Assembly (NCBI GenBank): GCA_044229235.1
Contig: JBGATH010000011.1
Coordinates: 1 to 64,000, forward strand
DNA: 64,000 bases
DNA from: UKL13-2 sp044229235
GTDB lineage: Bacteria > Pseudomonadota > Gammaproteobacteria > Burkholderiales > Usitatibacteraceae
Direction of reading: 5' to 3'
Of the stretch, positions 22,570-32,660 are shown in pieces. Every line of letters starts with the position of its first letter. Within the stretch, counting starts at the first letter, position 1. The notes beneath the pieces were generated by a model. That model made no database searches. It saw only the letters and a list, made by a program, of their open reading frames with translations, and was not told the DNA's origin. The translations under genes were made by a program, and so were the position numbers.

Positions 22570-25500
22570 TTACGCGGCCGTGATGTGCCGCGTGTATTGC
22601 CGGATCATCGCCAGCAGCTGCTCTTCCTGATACGGCTTGCCCATGTACTCGTTCACGCCGAGTTCCAGCGCGTGGTTACGATGTTTGTCTGCCGTGCGCG
22701 AGGTGATCATGATGATCGGAATATGCTTGGCCTTGGCATCCAGCCTCACATTGCGCGCGAATTCAAATCCGTCCATGCGCGGCATTTCGATATCCAGCAG
22801 GATGATGTCCGGCTCGATATCCTGCAGTTGCTGCAGGCCATCCACGCCGTCCTTGGCCGTCGCGACTTCGAATCCTTCGCGCGTGAGCATGCGGCTGGTG
22901 ATTTTGCGCACGGTGAGCGAATCGTCCACCACCATTACCAGCGGCACGGTACGCTTGAGCGCCACTTCCGGTGTCGCGGTTTGCTCCGGTGCAGCCGCGG
23001 CAATGGCTGCCGCCAGCGACTGGCCGACCGGCGCCTCGAGCATCGGCTCGGCGGTCGTTTCCATGGTGCTTGCGCCTGCCGCCTGGGTGGAGGCGTCATT
23101 CGGCGCCGTGCCACCTTGATCCGCGGACCTTTCGAGGCTGACCGTCGCCGTCTCACGAAACACCAGTTGCACCGGGTTCATGATCAGCACGATCTGACCC
23201 GAACCAGTCATGGTGGCGCCAGCCACACCGACAAGGCGCGCGAGCTGCGGACCGATGGTCTTCACCACAATTTCGCGGTTGCCGATAATGGAATCAACCT
23301 GCACCGCCGCGCGTTGCTGACCGCTCTTGGCCAGGATCACTGCCGCCTTGCGTTGTACCGAAATCGTGGGTTTGCCGCCCAGCAGGGCTTCCATGGATCT
23401 GAGCGGGTACTTGTTGCCCTTCCATTCGATCTCGGTCATTTCGAGGAATGGCTCATAACGCTTGCCTTTGTACTCCTGCACCTGCTCGATCATCACCGAG
23501 GGAATGGCGTACATCGTCTCGCCAACCATGACCATCACCGCCTGCGTCACGGCCAGGGTCAGCGGCAGAGCAATGGTAAAGGTGGTGCCTTTTCCCGGCG
23601 TCGAGGCGATATCAATGCGTCCGCCCAGCGAAACAATCTCGCTGCGAACCACATCCATGCCGATGCCGCGCCCGGCGATCTGCGACACCGATTCCGCGGT
23701 GGAGAAACCAGGCATGAAGATAAACTGGGTGAGCGCGGCCTCGGTAACCTCGGCTGATGCATCGAGCATGCCCTTCTCGATCGCCTTTTCACGAATGCGC
23801 AGGAAGTTCAAGCCGGAACCATCATCGGCGAGAGTCAGCACGACTTCATTGCCAACCTGCTGCGCGTCAATGGAGATTTCGCCGATCTCCGGCTTCCCTT
23901 TGGCGACGCGTTCAGCGGGCATTTCCAGCCCATGCGCCACCGCGTTGCGCAACAGGTGCTCAAAGGGTGCCGTGATTTTTTCCAGCACCGAGCGGTCGAT
24001 CTCCACGCGCGTTCCGCGAAACTCGAGGTTGGCCTTCTTGTCGAGCTCCTTGGCCGTCTGGCGCATCAGGCGGTAGAAGCGATCCTGCAGGTTGCCCAAG
24101 GGCACCAGGCGCACGCCCATCAGCCCTTGCTGAAGGTCTCGATTCAGGCGTGACTGCTGCAACAGTGCCGCTTCGGTTTCGTCGATGTTCTTTTGCAGCG
24201 ACAATTGCAGCGTCACCACGTCGTTGAGGCTCTCGGCGAGGAATCGCGTCAGTTCCTGCGTGCGTGAGAAACGGTCGAACTCCAGCGGGTCGAATGACTC
24301 ACCGTGCACCTCGGCGTCCTTGAGGCGCGACTGGATCTGGGATTCAGCCTGGATTTCAATTTCCCGCAGCTGGGTGCGCATGCGATTGACGTTTTCCGTC
24401 AATTCCACCAAGGACTGCTTAAACACCATCATTTCCTGGTCGATCCGCGAACGCGCGATGGACAACTCACCTGCCTCGTTCACAAAGCGGTCGATAATGT
24501 CGGCGTTCACGCGCAGCAGCGACTGGCGCTCGCGGCCCTCCAGCTTTTCGCCTTCGGCGATGATTTCGTTGCGCGCCGCCGCCATGACCGCGAGCGGCGT
24601 GGGCAAATCCTGCGATACATCGGCAATGATCGGGATCTCGATCGGCTGCATCGAGAAATCACCTGCCGCCAGTCGATTGATGGCCGCGTTGAACCGATCC
24701 AGCCCCTCATCGACTTCTTCAAACTTGTTGGCCGGTGGCTCGGCCAGCCTGTCCATGCCGATAATGCGTTCTTCGATGACGTGCGCGAGTTCACCGAGGC
24801 GCATCAAGCCGGCCATGCGCGCCGAGCCCTTCAGCGTATGCAGGTGGCGGGCAAGTTCCGTGACCGGAGCATGATTGCCGGGGGCCGCGCGCCAGCGGCG
24901 CAAAGCATCCCCCACCGGCGGCATGATTTCCTTGGCTTCCTCGAGGAAGATGGGCAGCAGGTCCTGGTCGACGTCGTCGACCATGCTGCGTCGATCCTTG
25001 CCCGTTTCGAATGCGGCCGGTTTGTTCTCAACAAATGCCGGCGCCGTCGGTTCCGCTGGTGCTGCTGCCATCGCCGGTGCAGCAGGCATTGCCGGAAGAA
25101 CTTCTTCGACAACTGCGGCGAAGGAAATATCTGCGGGCGGCATCTGGGGCGACACATGAACCGCGGCCTCAACCGTTGATGGTATTTCGGCAGCGGGCCC
25201 GGTCTCGAGCTGCCAAGTCGGCATCCGTTCCTCCGGCGCGGCAGGCATGTCGGGCGGCGCGGCAGTGCTGTCGGCGCCAGCCACGACTGCTGCAGCGCTC
25301 GCCGCTGCAAAGGTGACGGCTGGATCAAATGTCGATGTGGGTTCGGTTGCGGTCGGCGCTACCGGTTCAGGCTCTGCAAGCGGCGGCAGATCAAAATCGA
25401 TTTCCGGAACCGGTACCTCTTCCGCGGTCATGGCCACAGGAATTGCCGGCGGTTGCGCGGGTTCGGGCTCAAACGCCATGCCCGGGTCGAACTCCACCGG

Positions 25501-28500
25501 CTCGGCGGCCGGGGGCTGCAATGTGGCCAATTCAGGGGGCGGCAGCGTGTCGAGTGATTCTGGCATGTCGGCATGCAATGCCGGCATCTTCAAGTGCGTG
25601 CCCTCGCCCGTGCGTTTCGACTCTCGCAATCCACTGCGCAATTCTTCAAGCGCCTCCACAATCTCGGGGCGAGCGTCTGGCGGCTCGTGAGTGTGAAGGC
25701 CAAGCACCATCGACGACAATGCATCGACTGCACTGCGCGTCACCGACAGGCGGTGCTCGTTGAACTCGGGCGGAAATTCGATCGCGTCCTGCAGCCATTT
25801 TTCCATTGCGTGCGCGACATCGGCAATGGCGTCAAATGCGGTGGTGCGCGATGAGCTCGTCAGCGTATGGGCGGCGCGCATGAACTCGTGGGAAACCGGT
25901 TGCAGCGGTTTTGCCTCCAGACTCGACATTTCGTTGTCGAGCGTGGAAATGTGCGCATCGGCCTCGCGCAAATAGATATTGAACAACGCATGTGGAACAG
26001 AGATCGGCCCCACCCGCACATCAGGTTCATCATCGCTGCCCGGCAGATCGCTGTCGTCGCCCTCCAGGATCCCCGGATGGGCGCTCTCGACCGACACTTC
26101 AGTTTCGACAGCTTGCAGGCCGGGTGCGGGCTCCGCGGCGGCCACTTCCACGGCCGGCAACGGCAGTTCCTCAAACGCGGGCAATGGCGGCGGTTCGCCG
26201 GCGGGCTGTTCCATCGCCGGCAATTGTTCGACGGCCAGCTCCGGTGCAGCGGTCGTGAGCTCGGACGGCGGCGAAAAATCGATCGCCGGCGGCTCTTGAG
26301 TTGCCGGCAGCGGGGCATCTGCTTGCGCCTCGGGCGGCGCAGCTTCGACAGGGGCTGCTGCCGCTTCCGGCGGCGGCTCGGCCAATGGTGCCGCGGCCCG
26401 CGCAAATTCCGGCTCCTTGTTGTTCTTCAGCATTTCGGCCGCGCGGGCAATCTCAGTCCCGTCGATCGACGTCGTGCCCTGCGATGTCAGGGCATCCACC
26501 CATTGCCCGAACGCCGCCGAGGAGTGCTCAATGAACCCGATCAGGCCGGGCGAGGCGGGCTTCTCGTCCTTGAGCCATTTGTTCAGTACCTGCTCGCAGT
26601 TCCAGGCAACTTCGCCAAGGTCAGTCAAACCCACCATTCGACCGCTGCCCTTGAGAGTGTGATATCCGCGACGAATTGTGGTGAGTGCTTCCTTGTCGAG
26701 CGGGCTCTGGCGAACCGACTCCAGGTTTTCACGGATTGTCGCCACGACTTCCGTGGCTTCCTCGAGGAATATTTCCAGCAGCTCCTGATCAACTTCCGCG
26801 GCGGGTGCGTCAATGAGGTGCACAACCTGTGCGGTCGGCGCCTCGGCAGGCTTGTCGGGCACCATCACGGCGAGCGCCTCGGTCACGCCGGTCTTGTTCG
26901 GATCAAACGTGGCGTCGATTGCCTTGAGTGCGTCTTCACTCTGCCGCGCGGCAGCGTTGTCCGCCACCAGTTCGGCATCGACCCGGAGTTCCTTCACGGC
27001 TTCGCGCAGTTGGTCGCGGGTCGCGGTTTGCTCCGGCTGTTGCTTCCAGTCCTCGTACAGGGCCTGAACTTTTTGTTTGGCAACATCGATATCGCCCCGG
27101 CTGACCGGCGATTTGATGAGTGTTTTCTCGGGTTCGGCCGGCTTGGCTGCCAGCCCGAACCGTATCAGCGCGGGCAACAGCGCTGCGCGCGCATCCGCGG
27201 TCCCCTGCTGAAGGGCCGCAATATAAAGGCCAAGTGCCGAAACACCTTCCGCCACCGATTCGGCATCTTCACCGGTACCCTTGATTGCACCGGAAGCAAA
27301 CTGAAGCACGCGCTCACGCAACAGTTGATTGAGTGCCGCCGCCTCGTCAAGCTCCAGAATCGCCAAAGCCCCCTGTACCTGCGAGAACAAAGGCGGCAAG
27401 GTGTTTAGCTCCGACACTTTTTGCGAATCACGGAAGAAGCTGTCCAGCGCGCCCTCGATGGTGGTGAGGTTTACCTGAACTTCCTGGCCAACCTGAAACA
27501 TGAGCATACGCTCTTGCGCGCGCTTGCTCATGTCGTCCATGAGCGCATTGCCGGAGTCGATTGCCGCCAGGCGGGCACCCGTCATGGCACCTTTAAGGCG
27601 GGCGACGATGCTGTTGGCCTGCGTCGAAAAGTCAGGGGTCAGGCGGAAGTAGTTCTCGAGCGATGACTCCAGGAACAGAAAGGCCGTGGCCACTTCGATG
27701 GACTGGATTTCCGATGGCGCACTTTGTGTCTTGCGCAAGTGCACGCCGACGGCACCAAGCGCCTGAATCAATTGCGCGATATCTTTGTTTGGCTGCTGTT
27801 GCGCGACCTTGTGCAGCGCTTCGGCTTGGGTGACGTATGGTTCGATGGCGGCGCGGTTGCCGCTGGTGAACTTGAGCCAGTTGTCCTTTTGGGCAACAAC
27901 CTGATCACGCAGATTGCGCAGTACCACAGTGAGTTTCTCGTCCGCCGGCTGCCCGGCAGCTTCGGGAATCGCCAGCAACTCATCCAGCCGATATAGTTCG
28001 CGCAGCTTGCGCACCCGTTCGGTTTGCGCCTTTGACTTTCCGATCACCAGCAGGATGTCGCGAAATAATTTCTCCGGAACCTTCTGCACACCTTCAATCA
28101 GCAGTTTGATCTGCTGGTCGATCTTGCCGAACAGCTGCACAGCAAGTGCACCGGACTCTGCTGGATTAGCGGCCACGGCATCGAAAAACCCGCCGGCTGC
28201 ATACCAAAACGTGCGCGTCGGCGACGTGACCTGCAGGGCTTCGATCGCAAGCGTGGCATTGCGCATATCGCGCGCACCGCTAACCATATCCTTGTCGCGC
28301 AGCAACTTCAGCAACCCGGCCTGGTACATGCCCCGTCGCTGCTTGATCGCTTCGACCAGCATCTCCGGCTTTGGCAGAGCCACGGTATCTTCAGGCTGCG
28401 GAAGCGAGGCGCCCAGATCCGGCGAGAACAGGTCGCTTTCACCCGCATCGTTCGCTCCGCGAACCTGATTCACACGCATGTATGCGGATGCCAGCATCAT

Positions 28501-28860
28501 GGGCCGATCTGGCTCGCCTGCCATCAAGCTGTCGAGATAGCTTGACAGGGTATTGGTGGCTGCTTTTGCCACCGAGATTCTCTGCGCCGCCGTCACCCGG
28601 GCATTTGGATCGCTTTCCAGGGTTCCCGCCAGCTTTTCGATTTCCTCGTTAAACCGCGCGGCCGCACCCAGACCGACCATCGACAATGCACCCGTCACCT
28701 GATGCAGGTGGGTCGCAACATACTTTGCCGCCTTGGCATCACCGGGATTCGCGCCGAGCAGATCGAGATGGGTGCGCGCCTCGTTGAGCGAATGCTCGAT
28801 TTCGGCCTTTACCCACGACAGGGGGCCGATGTCGAAACCGGATGGAGGGGTGGCTGACAT
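22570..28860 (-). CDS. chpA: ChpA/PilL hybrid chemosensory histidine kinase
   Basis: 2096 residues. Four Hpt-like modules can be seen: a degenerate N-terminal one (HLHQVTGALSMV, about 53), HTLKGSGRM (about 733), a degenerate HTLTSSSRT (about 998) and HTLKGSARM (about 1340). Then come the CheA dimerisation and ATPase domains (N box LLRNAVAHGLEMP near 1640, GRGIGMDVVRSEI), a CheW-like domain and a C-terminal receiver with Asp in ILLDIEMPRMDG (about 2021). Pro/Ala/Glu-rich linkers occupy roughly 830-950 and 1130-1270. It phosphorylates PilG and PilH and controls type IV pilus motility and, in Pseudomonas, surface-sensing cAMP. Last gene of pilGHIJ-chpA. Confidence 0.95.
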   Translation of the reverse strand: MSATPPSGFDIGPLSWVKAEIEHSLNEARTHLDLLGANPGDAKAAKYVATHLHQVTGALSMVGLGAAARFNEEIEKLAGTLESDPNARVTAAQRISVAKAATNTLSSYLDSLMAGEPDRPMMLASAYMRVNQVRGANDAGESDLFSPDLGASLPQPEDTVALPKPEMLVEAIKQRRGMYQAGLLKLLRDKDMVSGARDMRNATLAIEALQVTSPTRTFWYAAGGFFDAVAANPAESGALAVQLFGKIDQQIKLLIEGVQKVPEKLFRDILLVIGKSKAQTERVRKLRELYRLDELLAIPEAAGQPADEKLTVVLRNLRDQVVAQKDNWLKFTSGNRAAIEPYVTQAEALHKVAQQQPNKDIAQLIQALGAVGVHLRKTQSAPSEIQSIEVATAFLFLESSLENYFRLTPDFSTQANSIVARLKGAMTGARLAAIDSGNALMDDMSKRAQERMLMFQVGQEVQVNLTTIEGALDSFFRDSQKVSELNTLPPLFSQVQGALAILELDEAAALNQLLRERVLQFASGAIKGTGEDAESVAEGVSALGLYIAALQQGTADARAALLPALIRFGLAAKPAEPEKTLIKSPVSRGDIDVAKQKVQALYEDWKQQPEQTATRDQLREAVKELRVDAELVADNAAARQSEDALKAIDATFDPNKTGVTEALAVMVPDKPAEAPTAQVVHLIDAPAAEVDQELLEIFLEEATEVVATIRENLESVRQSPLDKEALTTIRRGYHTLKGSGRMVGLTDLGEVAWNCEQVLNKWLKDEKPASPGLIGFIEHSSAAFGQWVDALTSQGTTSIDGTEIARAAEMLKNNKEPEFARAAAPLAEPPPEAAAAPVEAAPPEAQADAPLPATQEPPAIDFSPPSELTTAAPELAVEQLPAMEQPAGEPPPLPAFEELPLPAVEVAAAEPAPGLQAVETEVSVESAHPGILEGDDSDLPGSDDEPDVRVGPISVPHALFNIYLREADAHISTLDNEMSSLEAKPLQPVSHEFMRAAHTLTSSSRTTAFDAIADVAHAMEKWLQDAIEFPPEFNEHRLSVTRSAVDALSSMVLGLHTHEPPDARPEIVEALEELRSGLRESKRTGEGTHLKMPALHADMPESLDTLPPPELATLQPPAAEPVEFDPGMAFEPEPAQPPAIPVAMTAEEVPVPEIDFDLPPLAEPEPVAPTATEPTSTFDPAVTFAAASAAAVVAGADSTAAPPDMPAAPEERMPTWQLETGPAAEIPSTVEAAVHVSPQMPPADISFAAVVEEVLPAMPAAPAMAAAPAEPTAPAFVENKPAAFETGKDRRSMVDDVDQDLLPIFLEEAKEIMPPVGDALRRWRAAPGNHAPVTELARHLHTLKGSARMAGLMRLGELAHVIEERIIGMDRLAEPPANKFEEVDEGLDRFNAAINRLAAGDFSMQPIEIPIIADVSQDLPTPLAVMAAARNEIIAEGEKLEGRERQSLLRVNADIIDRFVNEAGELSIARSRIDQEMMVFKQSLVELTENVNRMRTQLREIEIQAESQIQSRLKDAEVHGESFDPLEFDRFSRTQELTRFLAESLNDVVTLQLSLQKNIDETEAALLQQSRLNRDLQQGLMGVRLVPLGNLQDRFYRLMRQTAKELDKKANLEFRGTRVEIDRSVLEKITAPFEHLLRNAVAHGLEMPAERVAKGKPEIGEISIDAQQVGNEVVLTLADDGSGLNFLRIREKAIEKGMLDASAEVTEAALTQFIFMPGFSTAESVSQIAGRGIGMDVVRSEIVSLGGRIDIASTPGKGTTFTIALPLTLAVTQAVMVMVGETMYAIPSVMIEQVQEYKGKRYEPFLEMTEIEWKGNKYPLRSMEALLGGKPTISVQRKAAVILAKSGQQRAAVQVDSIIGNREIVVKTIGPQLARLVGVAGATMTGSGQIVLIMNPVQLVFRETATVSLERSADQGGTAPNDASTQAAGASTMETTAEPMLEAPVGQSLAAAIAAAAPEQTATPEVALKRTVPLVMVVDDSLTVRKITSRMLTREGFEVATAKDGVDGLQQLQDIEPDIILLDIEMPRMDGFEFARNVRLDAKAKHIPIIMITSRTADKHRNHALELGVNEYMGKPYQEEQLLAMIRQYTRHITAA

Positions 28861-28923
28861 GTGGGGCTGGTGTCGCGGTGTACTGGCTCAGGCTGGCTGG
28901 TGAAAGGGGCGTGAGTGTCCGGG

Positions 28924-31221
28924 TTACAGCTTGAAGCCCGAAACCGAGGCCTTCAGGTCCGAAGCCACTTCCGCCAGCTCTTTAATGGAACTTGCCGTCT
29001 GCTGGGTGCCGGCCGTGGTTTGCCGGTTGATCTCCAGAATGTCCTGCATGTTGCGGGCAACCTTGTTCGCCGAGGCGGCCTGTGCCTGTGTATCAGTGGA
29101 AATCTTCTGAATCAGCGAAGCCAGGTTCTTCGTCACCGAGTCGATTTCGGACAGCGCCTGCCCGGCAGCGTCAGACAACTTCGCGCCCTCGACCACACCC
29201 GCGGTGGACTTTTCCATGGCCGCCACGGCGTCCTGGGTGTCTGCTTGAATGGTTTTCACAATCGCGCCAATTTGTTTGGTCGCCTCGCCTGAGCGTTCCG
29301 CCAGGCGCTGCACTTCTTCCGCCACCACCGAGAAGCCGCGTCCGGCTTCGCCGGCCGATGCCGCTTGAATGGCAGCGTTCAGGGCCAACACGTTGGTCTG
29401 CTCGGTAATGTCCGAAATCAGTTCCACGATTTCACCGATTTCCTGGGAGCTTTCACCAAGTCGCTTGATCCGCTTGGAGGTTTCCTGGATCTGTTCGCGA
29501 ATGTCGTTCATGCCGGAGATCGAGTTCTGCACCGCCAGGCGCCCTTTGTCAGCAGCCGCCAGTGAGCGCATGGCCACCTGCGAGGATTCTTCCGCGTTTG
29601 AAGAAACCATCGCCAGCGTCTCAGCCACCGTCAACACGTCCTGCGTTGTGTCCTGAATTTCCTTTGACTGCTTTTCCGCAGCATCGAGGAGTTGCACCGA
29701 GACCGCCTGGGCCTGCTGCGATTTCACCGACACCTGGGTCGACGCGTTGTTGACCCCTGTCACAAGTGTACGCAGCTCGTCGATCGTATAGTTCATCGAG
29801 TCGGCGATGGCACCCGTGATGTCCTCGGTCACCTTGGCGCGAATGGTCAAGTCGCCGTCAGCCAAATCGCCCATTTCGTTCAGCAGGCGCAGAATGGCCT
29901 CCTGGTTTCGCTTGTTTTCCGCCTCCGACTCGGCGGCGCGTTTGCGGGCATCCGACAGGAACACAACCGCGATCAGCGACAGGAAAAGCAGGGCGAGAAC
30001 ACCAAAAACGATCGCCAGTATCAACGGCAAAGTTTGTTTTTCGACAGCAAATGCATTTTGCAGCTGTTCCACATTGGACAGCAGCTGTTCGGAGCCCTGT
30101 TGCAGCGCCCGGCCGGATTGCCGAGCCGACACCAGCTTTTGCACGTTGCCGAGGATGGGGGCAATGTTTTGCTCAAATCCCGTGAACTGCTCGCGCAACT
30201 TGGCCACTTTGCTCTTGGCGTCGGCGTCGCGCAATGCGCTGATGCCCAGCGCATCCGAGCCGGACTCCAGCGCCTTGATCAGTTCGCGAAAATCGTTGGT
30301 GTCCTTTCCCATCAAGAACGGTGTTTCCGGATCGATAATTTCCGACCCAAGAATTTCTGCCGATCCCTTACCCAGACGTTCGGCAAAAAACGTCAGCCGA
30401 TTGACCTTCAATACCTGTGCCGGCGGAGCGCCCGACTGCTGCATCAGGCCGGTCAAATCCTGCGACAACGCCGCAAGTTCCTCGGTTCCGGCGCGCACCT
30501 GGGCAATATTGCGCGACAGGTCCACAAGGTCATTTTTCGCGGCGAGAATCGAGGTTGCCGAGTTGGCGGCATCGGCAAAGCGTTTGGTCAGCTCCTCAAG
30601 ACGCGAAGTCAGCTCTTCGCTGATGCGCGCGCCCGGCACTGTGGTGCTGAACGCTTCTCCGCCGTTATTCAGTACGTCGAGGTAACGCTGGAATTCATCG
30701 CGGCTGTCCTGTAATTGCGGGAAAGAGACCGCGTCGCCGCGCGCTGCCAGACCGGCAGATTTTGCCAGGCGCTGTGTGTGGAACTGCAGCTGCGACGTAA
30801 TGTTGGTGTAGGTTGAGAGATTGCTCCGGCCAATACCGTCGAGCACAATTGCCGCCACCGTCAGGGCACCAAAAACGCCGGCAACGATGAGCAGTATCTG
30901 CAGTTGCCGTTCCGCTGAAAGGTCGCCGATAAGCGGTACCTTGAAGCCACCTATTTCTTTTTTCGGCTTGCCTACCTTGGCGGCGGCGACTTCTGCCTTT
31001 ATTTTGCGCGTTTGGTCGCCGGTTTGGCCAAAACCTGAACCCGTTGACGCCGCCCCTCCCGGTTGCGTTCCGGTTGAAGCGGCCGCTGTAGTCGCCGCAG
31101 GCTTCTTGCCCCGCGACAAAAATCCGAACAACGACCGGCCGCCTTTCGCGCCGGCGGCAGGCTTTGCCGGTGATGCATTTTCGGAACCGCTCTTTTTTTG
31201 GCCGGGAATCTTGAGTGCCAT
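28924..31221 (-). CDS. pilJ: Twitching-motility methyl-accepting chemoreceptor PilJ
   Basis: 765 residues. A cytoplasmic Ala/Lys/Gly-rich N-terminal stretch of about 105 residues precedes TM1 (QILLIVAGVFGALTVAAIVL), followed by two PilJ-type periplasmic helical domains (about 130-390), TM2 (LPLILAIVFGVLALLFLSLIAVVFL), HAMP and a long MCP signalling hairpin with EQTNVLALNAAIQAASAGEAGRGFSVVAEEVQRLAERS at the tip. It senses pilus or surface signals and activates ChpA through the CheW-like PilI. The long N-terminal extension is unusual compared with the Pseudomonas protein. Confidence 0.95.
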   Translation of the reverse strand: MALKIPGQKKSGSENASPAKPAAGAKGGRSLFGFLSRGKKPAATTAAASTGTQPGGAASTGSGFGQTGDQTRKIKAEVAAAKVGKPKKEIGGFKVPLIGDLSAERQLQILLIVAGVFGALTVAAIVLDGIGRSNLSTYTNITSQLQFHTQRLAKSAGLAARGDAVSFPQLQDSRDEFQRYLDVLNNGGEAFSTTVPGARISEELTSRLEELTKRFADAANSATSILAAKNDLVDLSRNIAQVRAGTEELAALSQDLTGLMQQSGAPPAQVLKVNRLTFFAERLGKGSAEILGSEIIDPETPFLMGKDTNDFRELIKALESGSDALGISALRDADAKSKVAKLREQFTGFEQNIAPILGNVQKLVSARQSGRALQQGSEQLLSNVEQLQNAFAVEKQTLPLILAIVFGVLALLFLSLIAVVFLSDARKRAAESEAENKRNQEAILRLLNEMGDLADGDLTIRAKVTEDITGAIADSMNYTIDELRTLVTGVNNASTQVSVKSQQAQAVSVQLLDAAEKQSKEIQDTTQDVLTVAETLAMVSSNAEESSQVAMRSLAAADKGRLAVQNSISGMNDIREQIQETSKRIKRLGESSQEIGEIVELISDITEQTNVLALNAAIQAASAGEAGRGFSVVAEEVQRLAERSGEATKQIGAIVKTIQADTQDAVAAMEKSTAGVVEGAKLSDAAGQALSEIDSVTKNLASLIQKISTDTQAQAASANKVARNMQDILEINRQTTAGTQQTASSIKELAEVASDLKASVSGFKL

Positions 31222-31260
31222 TTGCCTTCTCCGTGAGGATTGCGTACAGCCTGCGACTAC

Positions 31261-31800
31261 TTAATGGGTTGTAGCCTCTGCTGCGCAGCCTACTTCTAAA
31301 AACTTCAAATTACCCGCGAGCGCAGGAAGATCCAACTCGTTCCAGATCTTGCCGCTCTCGTCTCGAAAGCTCGCCCGGATCCACGGGCGATCCTGGAAAC
31401 TGTCCGGCCCGGATTCTGGCGTGAACTGTTCCGGATTGCGTAACCCGAGCATGCGCGTGACCATGAGGCCCGAACCTTCTATCAGGCGCTCGGAGATCAG
31501 TACAACCCGCCGCTCCATCCCCGGCCCAATAGCTGTTCTGCCCTGGAACGCCGCGAAGTCGGCCACGGAATACAACTTGCCGCGGATATTAGCCACGCCC
31601 CGAAACCACTCCTGCGTGAGCGGCACCGGGATCGTCTTTGGCACCGGGATTACTTCCGACACATCCGAGAGCGTCACCAGCCAGTTTTCGTCGCCCACTT
31701 GAAAGCCGAGTTTCGAAGCAACCGTCTTGCGCGATGCGAGATCCCGCAGGCGCTGAGCCACGTTTTGTTGAAACTCGCGCAGGCTGGTCTTGCGTGCCAT
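31261..31800 (-). CDS. pilI: CheW-like adaptor PilI
   Basis: 179 residues, single CheW domain (about 30-165). Characteristic segments are LGFQVGDENWLVTLSDVSEVIPVPKTIPVPLTQEWFRGVANIRGKLYSVADFAAFQG. It couples the receptor PilJ to the kinase ChpA at the membrane. The start is the ATG at 31800, preferred over a longer open frame; pilH ends 11 bp upstream. It is followed by pilJ after 39 bp. Confidence 0.94.
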   Translation of the reverse strand: MARKTSLREFQQNVAQRLRDLASRKTVASKLGFQVGDENWLVTLSDVSEVIPVPKTIPVPLTQEWFRGVANIRGKLYSVADFAAFQGRTAIGPGMERRVVLISERLIEGSGLMVTRMLGLRNPEQFTPESGPDSFQDRPWIRASFRDESGKIWNELDLPALAGNLKFLEVGCAAEATTH

Positions 31801-31811
31801 GGTTACGGACC

Positions 31812-32177
31812 CTAACCGAGCGCCTTGATCTTGGCGATCAGCTCCGGGCCATTGACCGGCTTGACGATGTAATCCTTGGCGCCTTGCCTCATCCCCCAGA
31901 TCTTGTCCGTCTCCTGATCCTTGGTGGTGCAAATGAACACCGGGATGTGCTTGGTCGAATCCTCGCGCGTGATGGCACGCGTTGCCTGAAAACCATTAAG
32001 TCCTGGCATGACCACGTCCATCAGGATCAAGTCAGGAATTTCGGCCTTGGCGCGCTCGACACCGTCTTCGCCGCTGGTTGCCATGACCACGGTATAGCCG
32101 GCTTTGGTCAGCACACCCTCCAGGAACGCGCGTTCGGTCGGCGAATCGTCAACGATGAGAATCTTCTTGATGGCCAT
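31812..32177 (-). CDS. pilH: Single-domain response regulator PilH
   Basis: 121 residues, a stand-alone CheY-like receiver. Acidic pocket DD at 10-11, phosphoacceptor Asp54 (ILMDVVMPGLNGF) and Lys in YIVKPVN. It starts MAIKKILIVDDSPTERAFLEG, typical of PilH. In Pil-Chp systems PilH drains phosphate from the kinase or promotes PilU-linked retraction. It lies between pilG (60-bp gap) and pilI (11-bp gap). Confidence 0.95.
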   Translation of the reverse strand: MAIKKILIVDDSPTERAFLEGVLTKAGYTVVMATSGEDGVERAKAEIPDLILMDVVMPGLNGFQATRAITREDSTKHIPVFICTTKDQETDKIWGMRQGAKDYIVKPVNGPELIAKIKALG

Positions 32178-32237
32178 GTTTGCTCCAATCGGTTTTTCTG
32201 GCAGTTCAACAATGCACTACAAATTCGGTTTGGGTGG

Positions 32238-32660
32238 TCAGGCCGCGTTGGGTTGGCCCATCGCCGCATCTCGGCTGCCGCGGTGCATTTCCACAGCTTT
32301 CAACAGACTCTCTTTTGAGAAGGGCTTGGTCAAATACTCGTCCGACCCGACCATGCGCCCGCGGGCGCGATCGAATAGGCTGTCTTTGGACGAAAGCATG
32401 ATGACCGGCGTGGTTTTGTGTTTGGCATTTTTTTTGATCAATGCGCATGTCTGGTAGCCATCCAGGCGAGGCATCATGATGTCGACAAATATCAGGTCCG
32501 GTTGGTGGTCGGCAATCTTGGCAAGCGCGTCGAAGCCGTTCTCCGCCAGAATCACCTGGCAGCCGGCTTGCATCAAGAATATCTCGGCGGACCGGCGAAT
32601 CGTATTCGAGTCGTCGATGACCATCACTCGTACGCCGGAGAGAGGTTTCGCGTCAGCCAC
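32238..32660 (-). CDS. pilG: Single-domain response regulator PilG
   Basis: 140 residues. CheY-like receiver with DD at 16-17, phosphoacceptor Asp60 (LIFVDIMMPRLDGYQT) and Lys112 (YLTKPFSKESL). VMVIDDSNTIRRSAEIFLMQAG is the PilG signature. It stimulates pilus extension when phosphorylated by ChpA. The start is GTG at 32660, with AGGA about 10 bp upstream. First gene of the operon; its promoter must lie in the 223-bp gap before rubredoxin. Confidence 0.93.
   Translation of the reverse strand: MADAKPLSGVRVMVIDDSNTIRRSAEIFLMQAGCQVILAENGFDALAKIADHQPDLIFVDIMMPRLDGYQTCALIKKNAKHKTTPVIMLSSKDSLFDRARGRMVGSDEYLTKPFSKESLLKAVEMHRGSRDAAMGQPNAA

Noticed and set aside
25867..27408. A 513-codon plus-strand frame inside chpA
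   Set aside because: Arg/Gly/Leu-rich shadow of the Pro/Ala/Glu linkers and Hpt domains of ChpA; no protein-like features.
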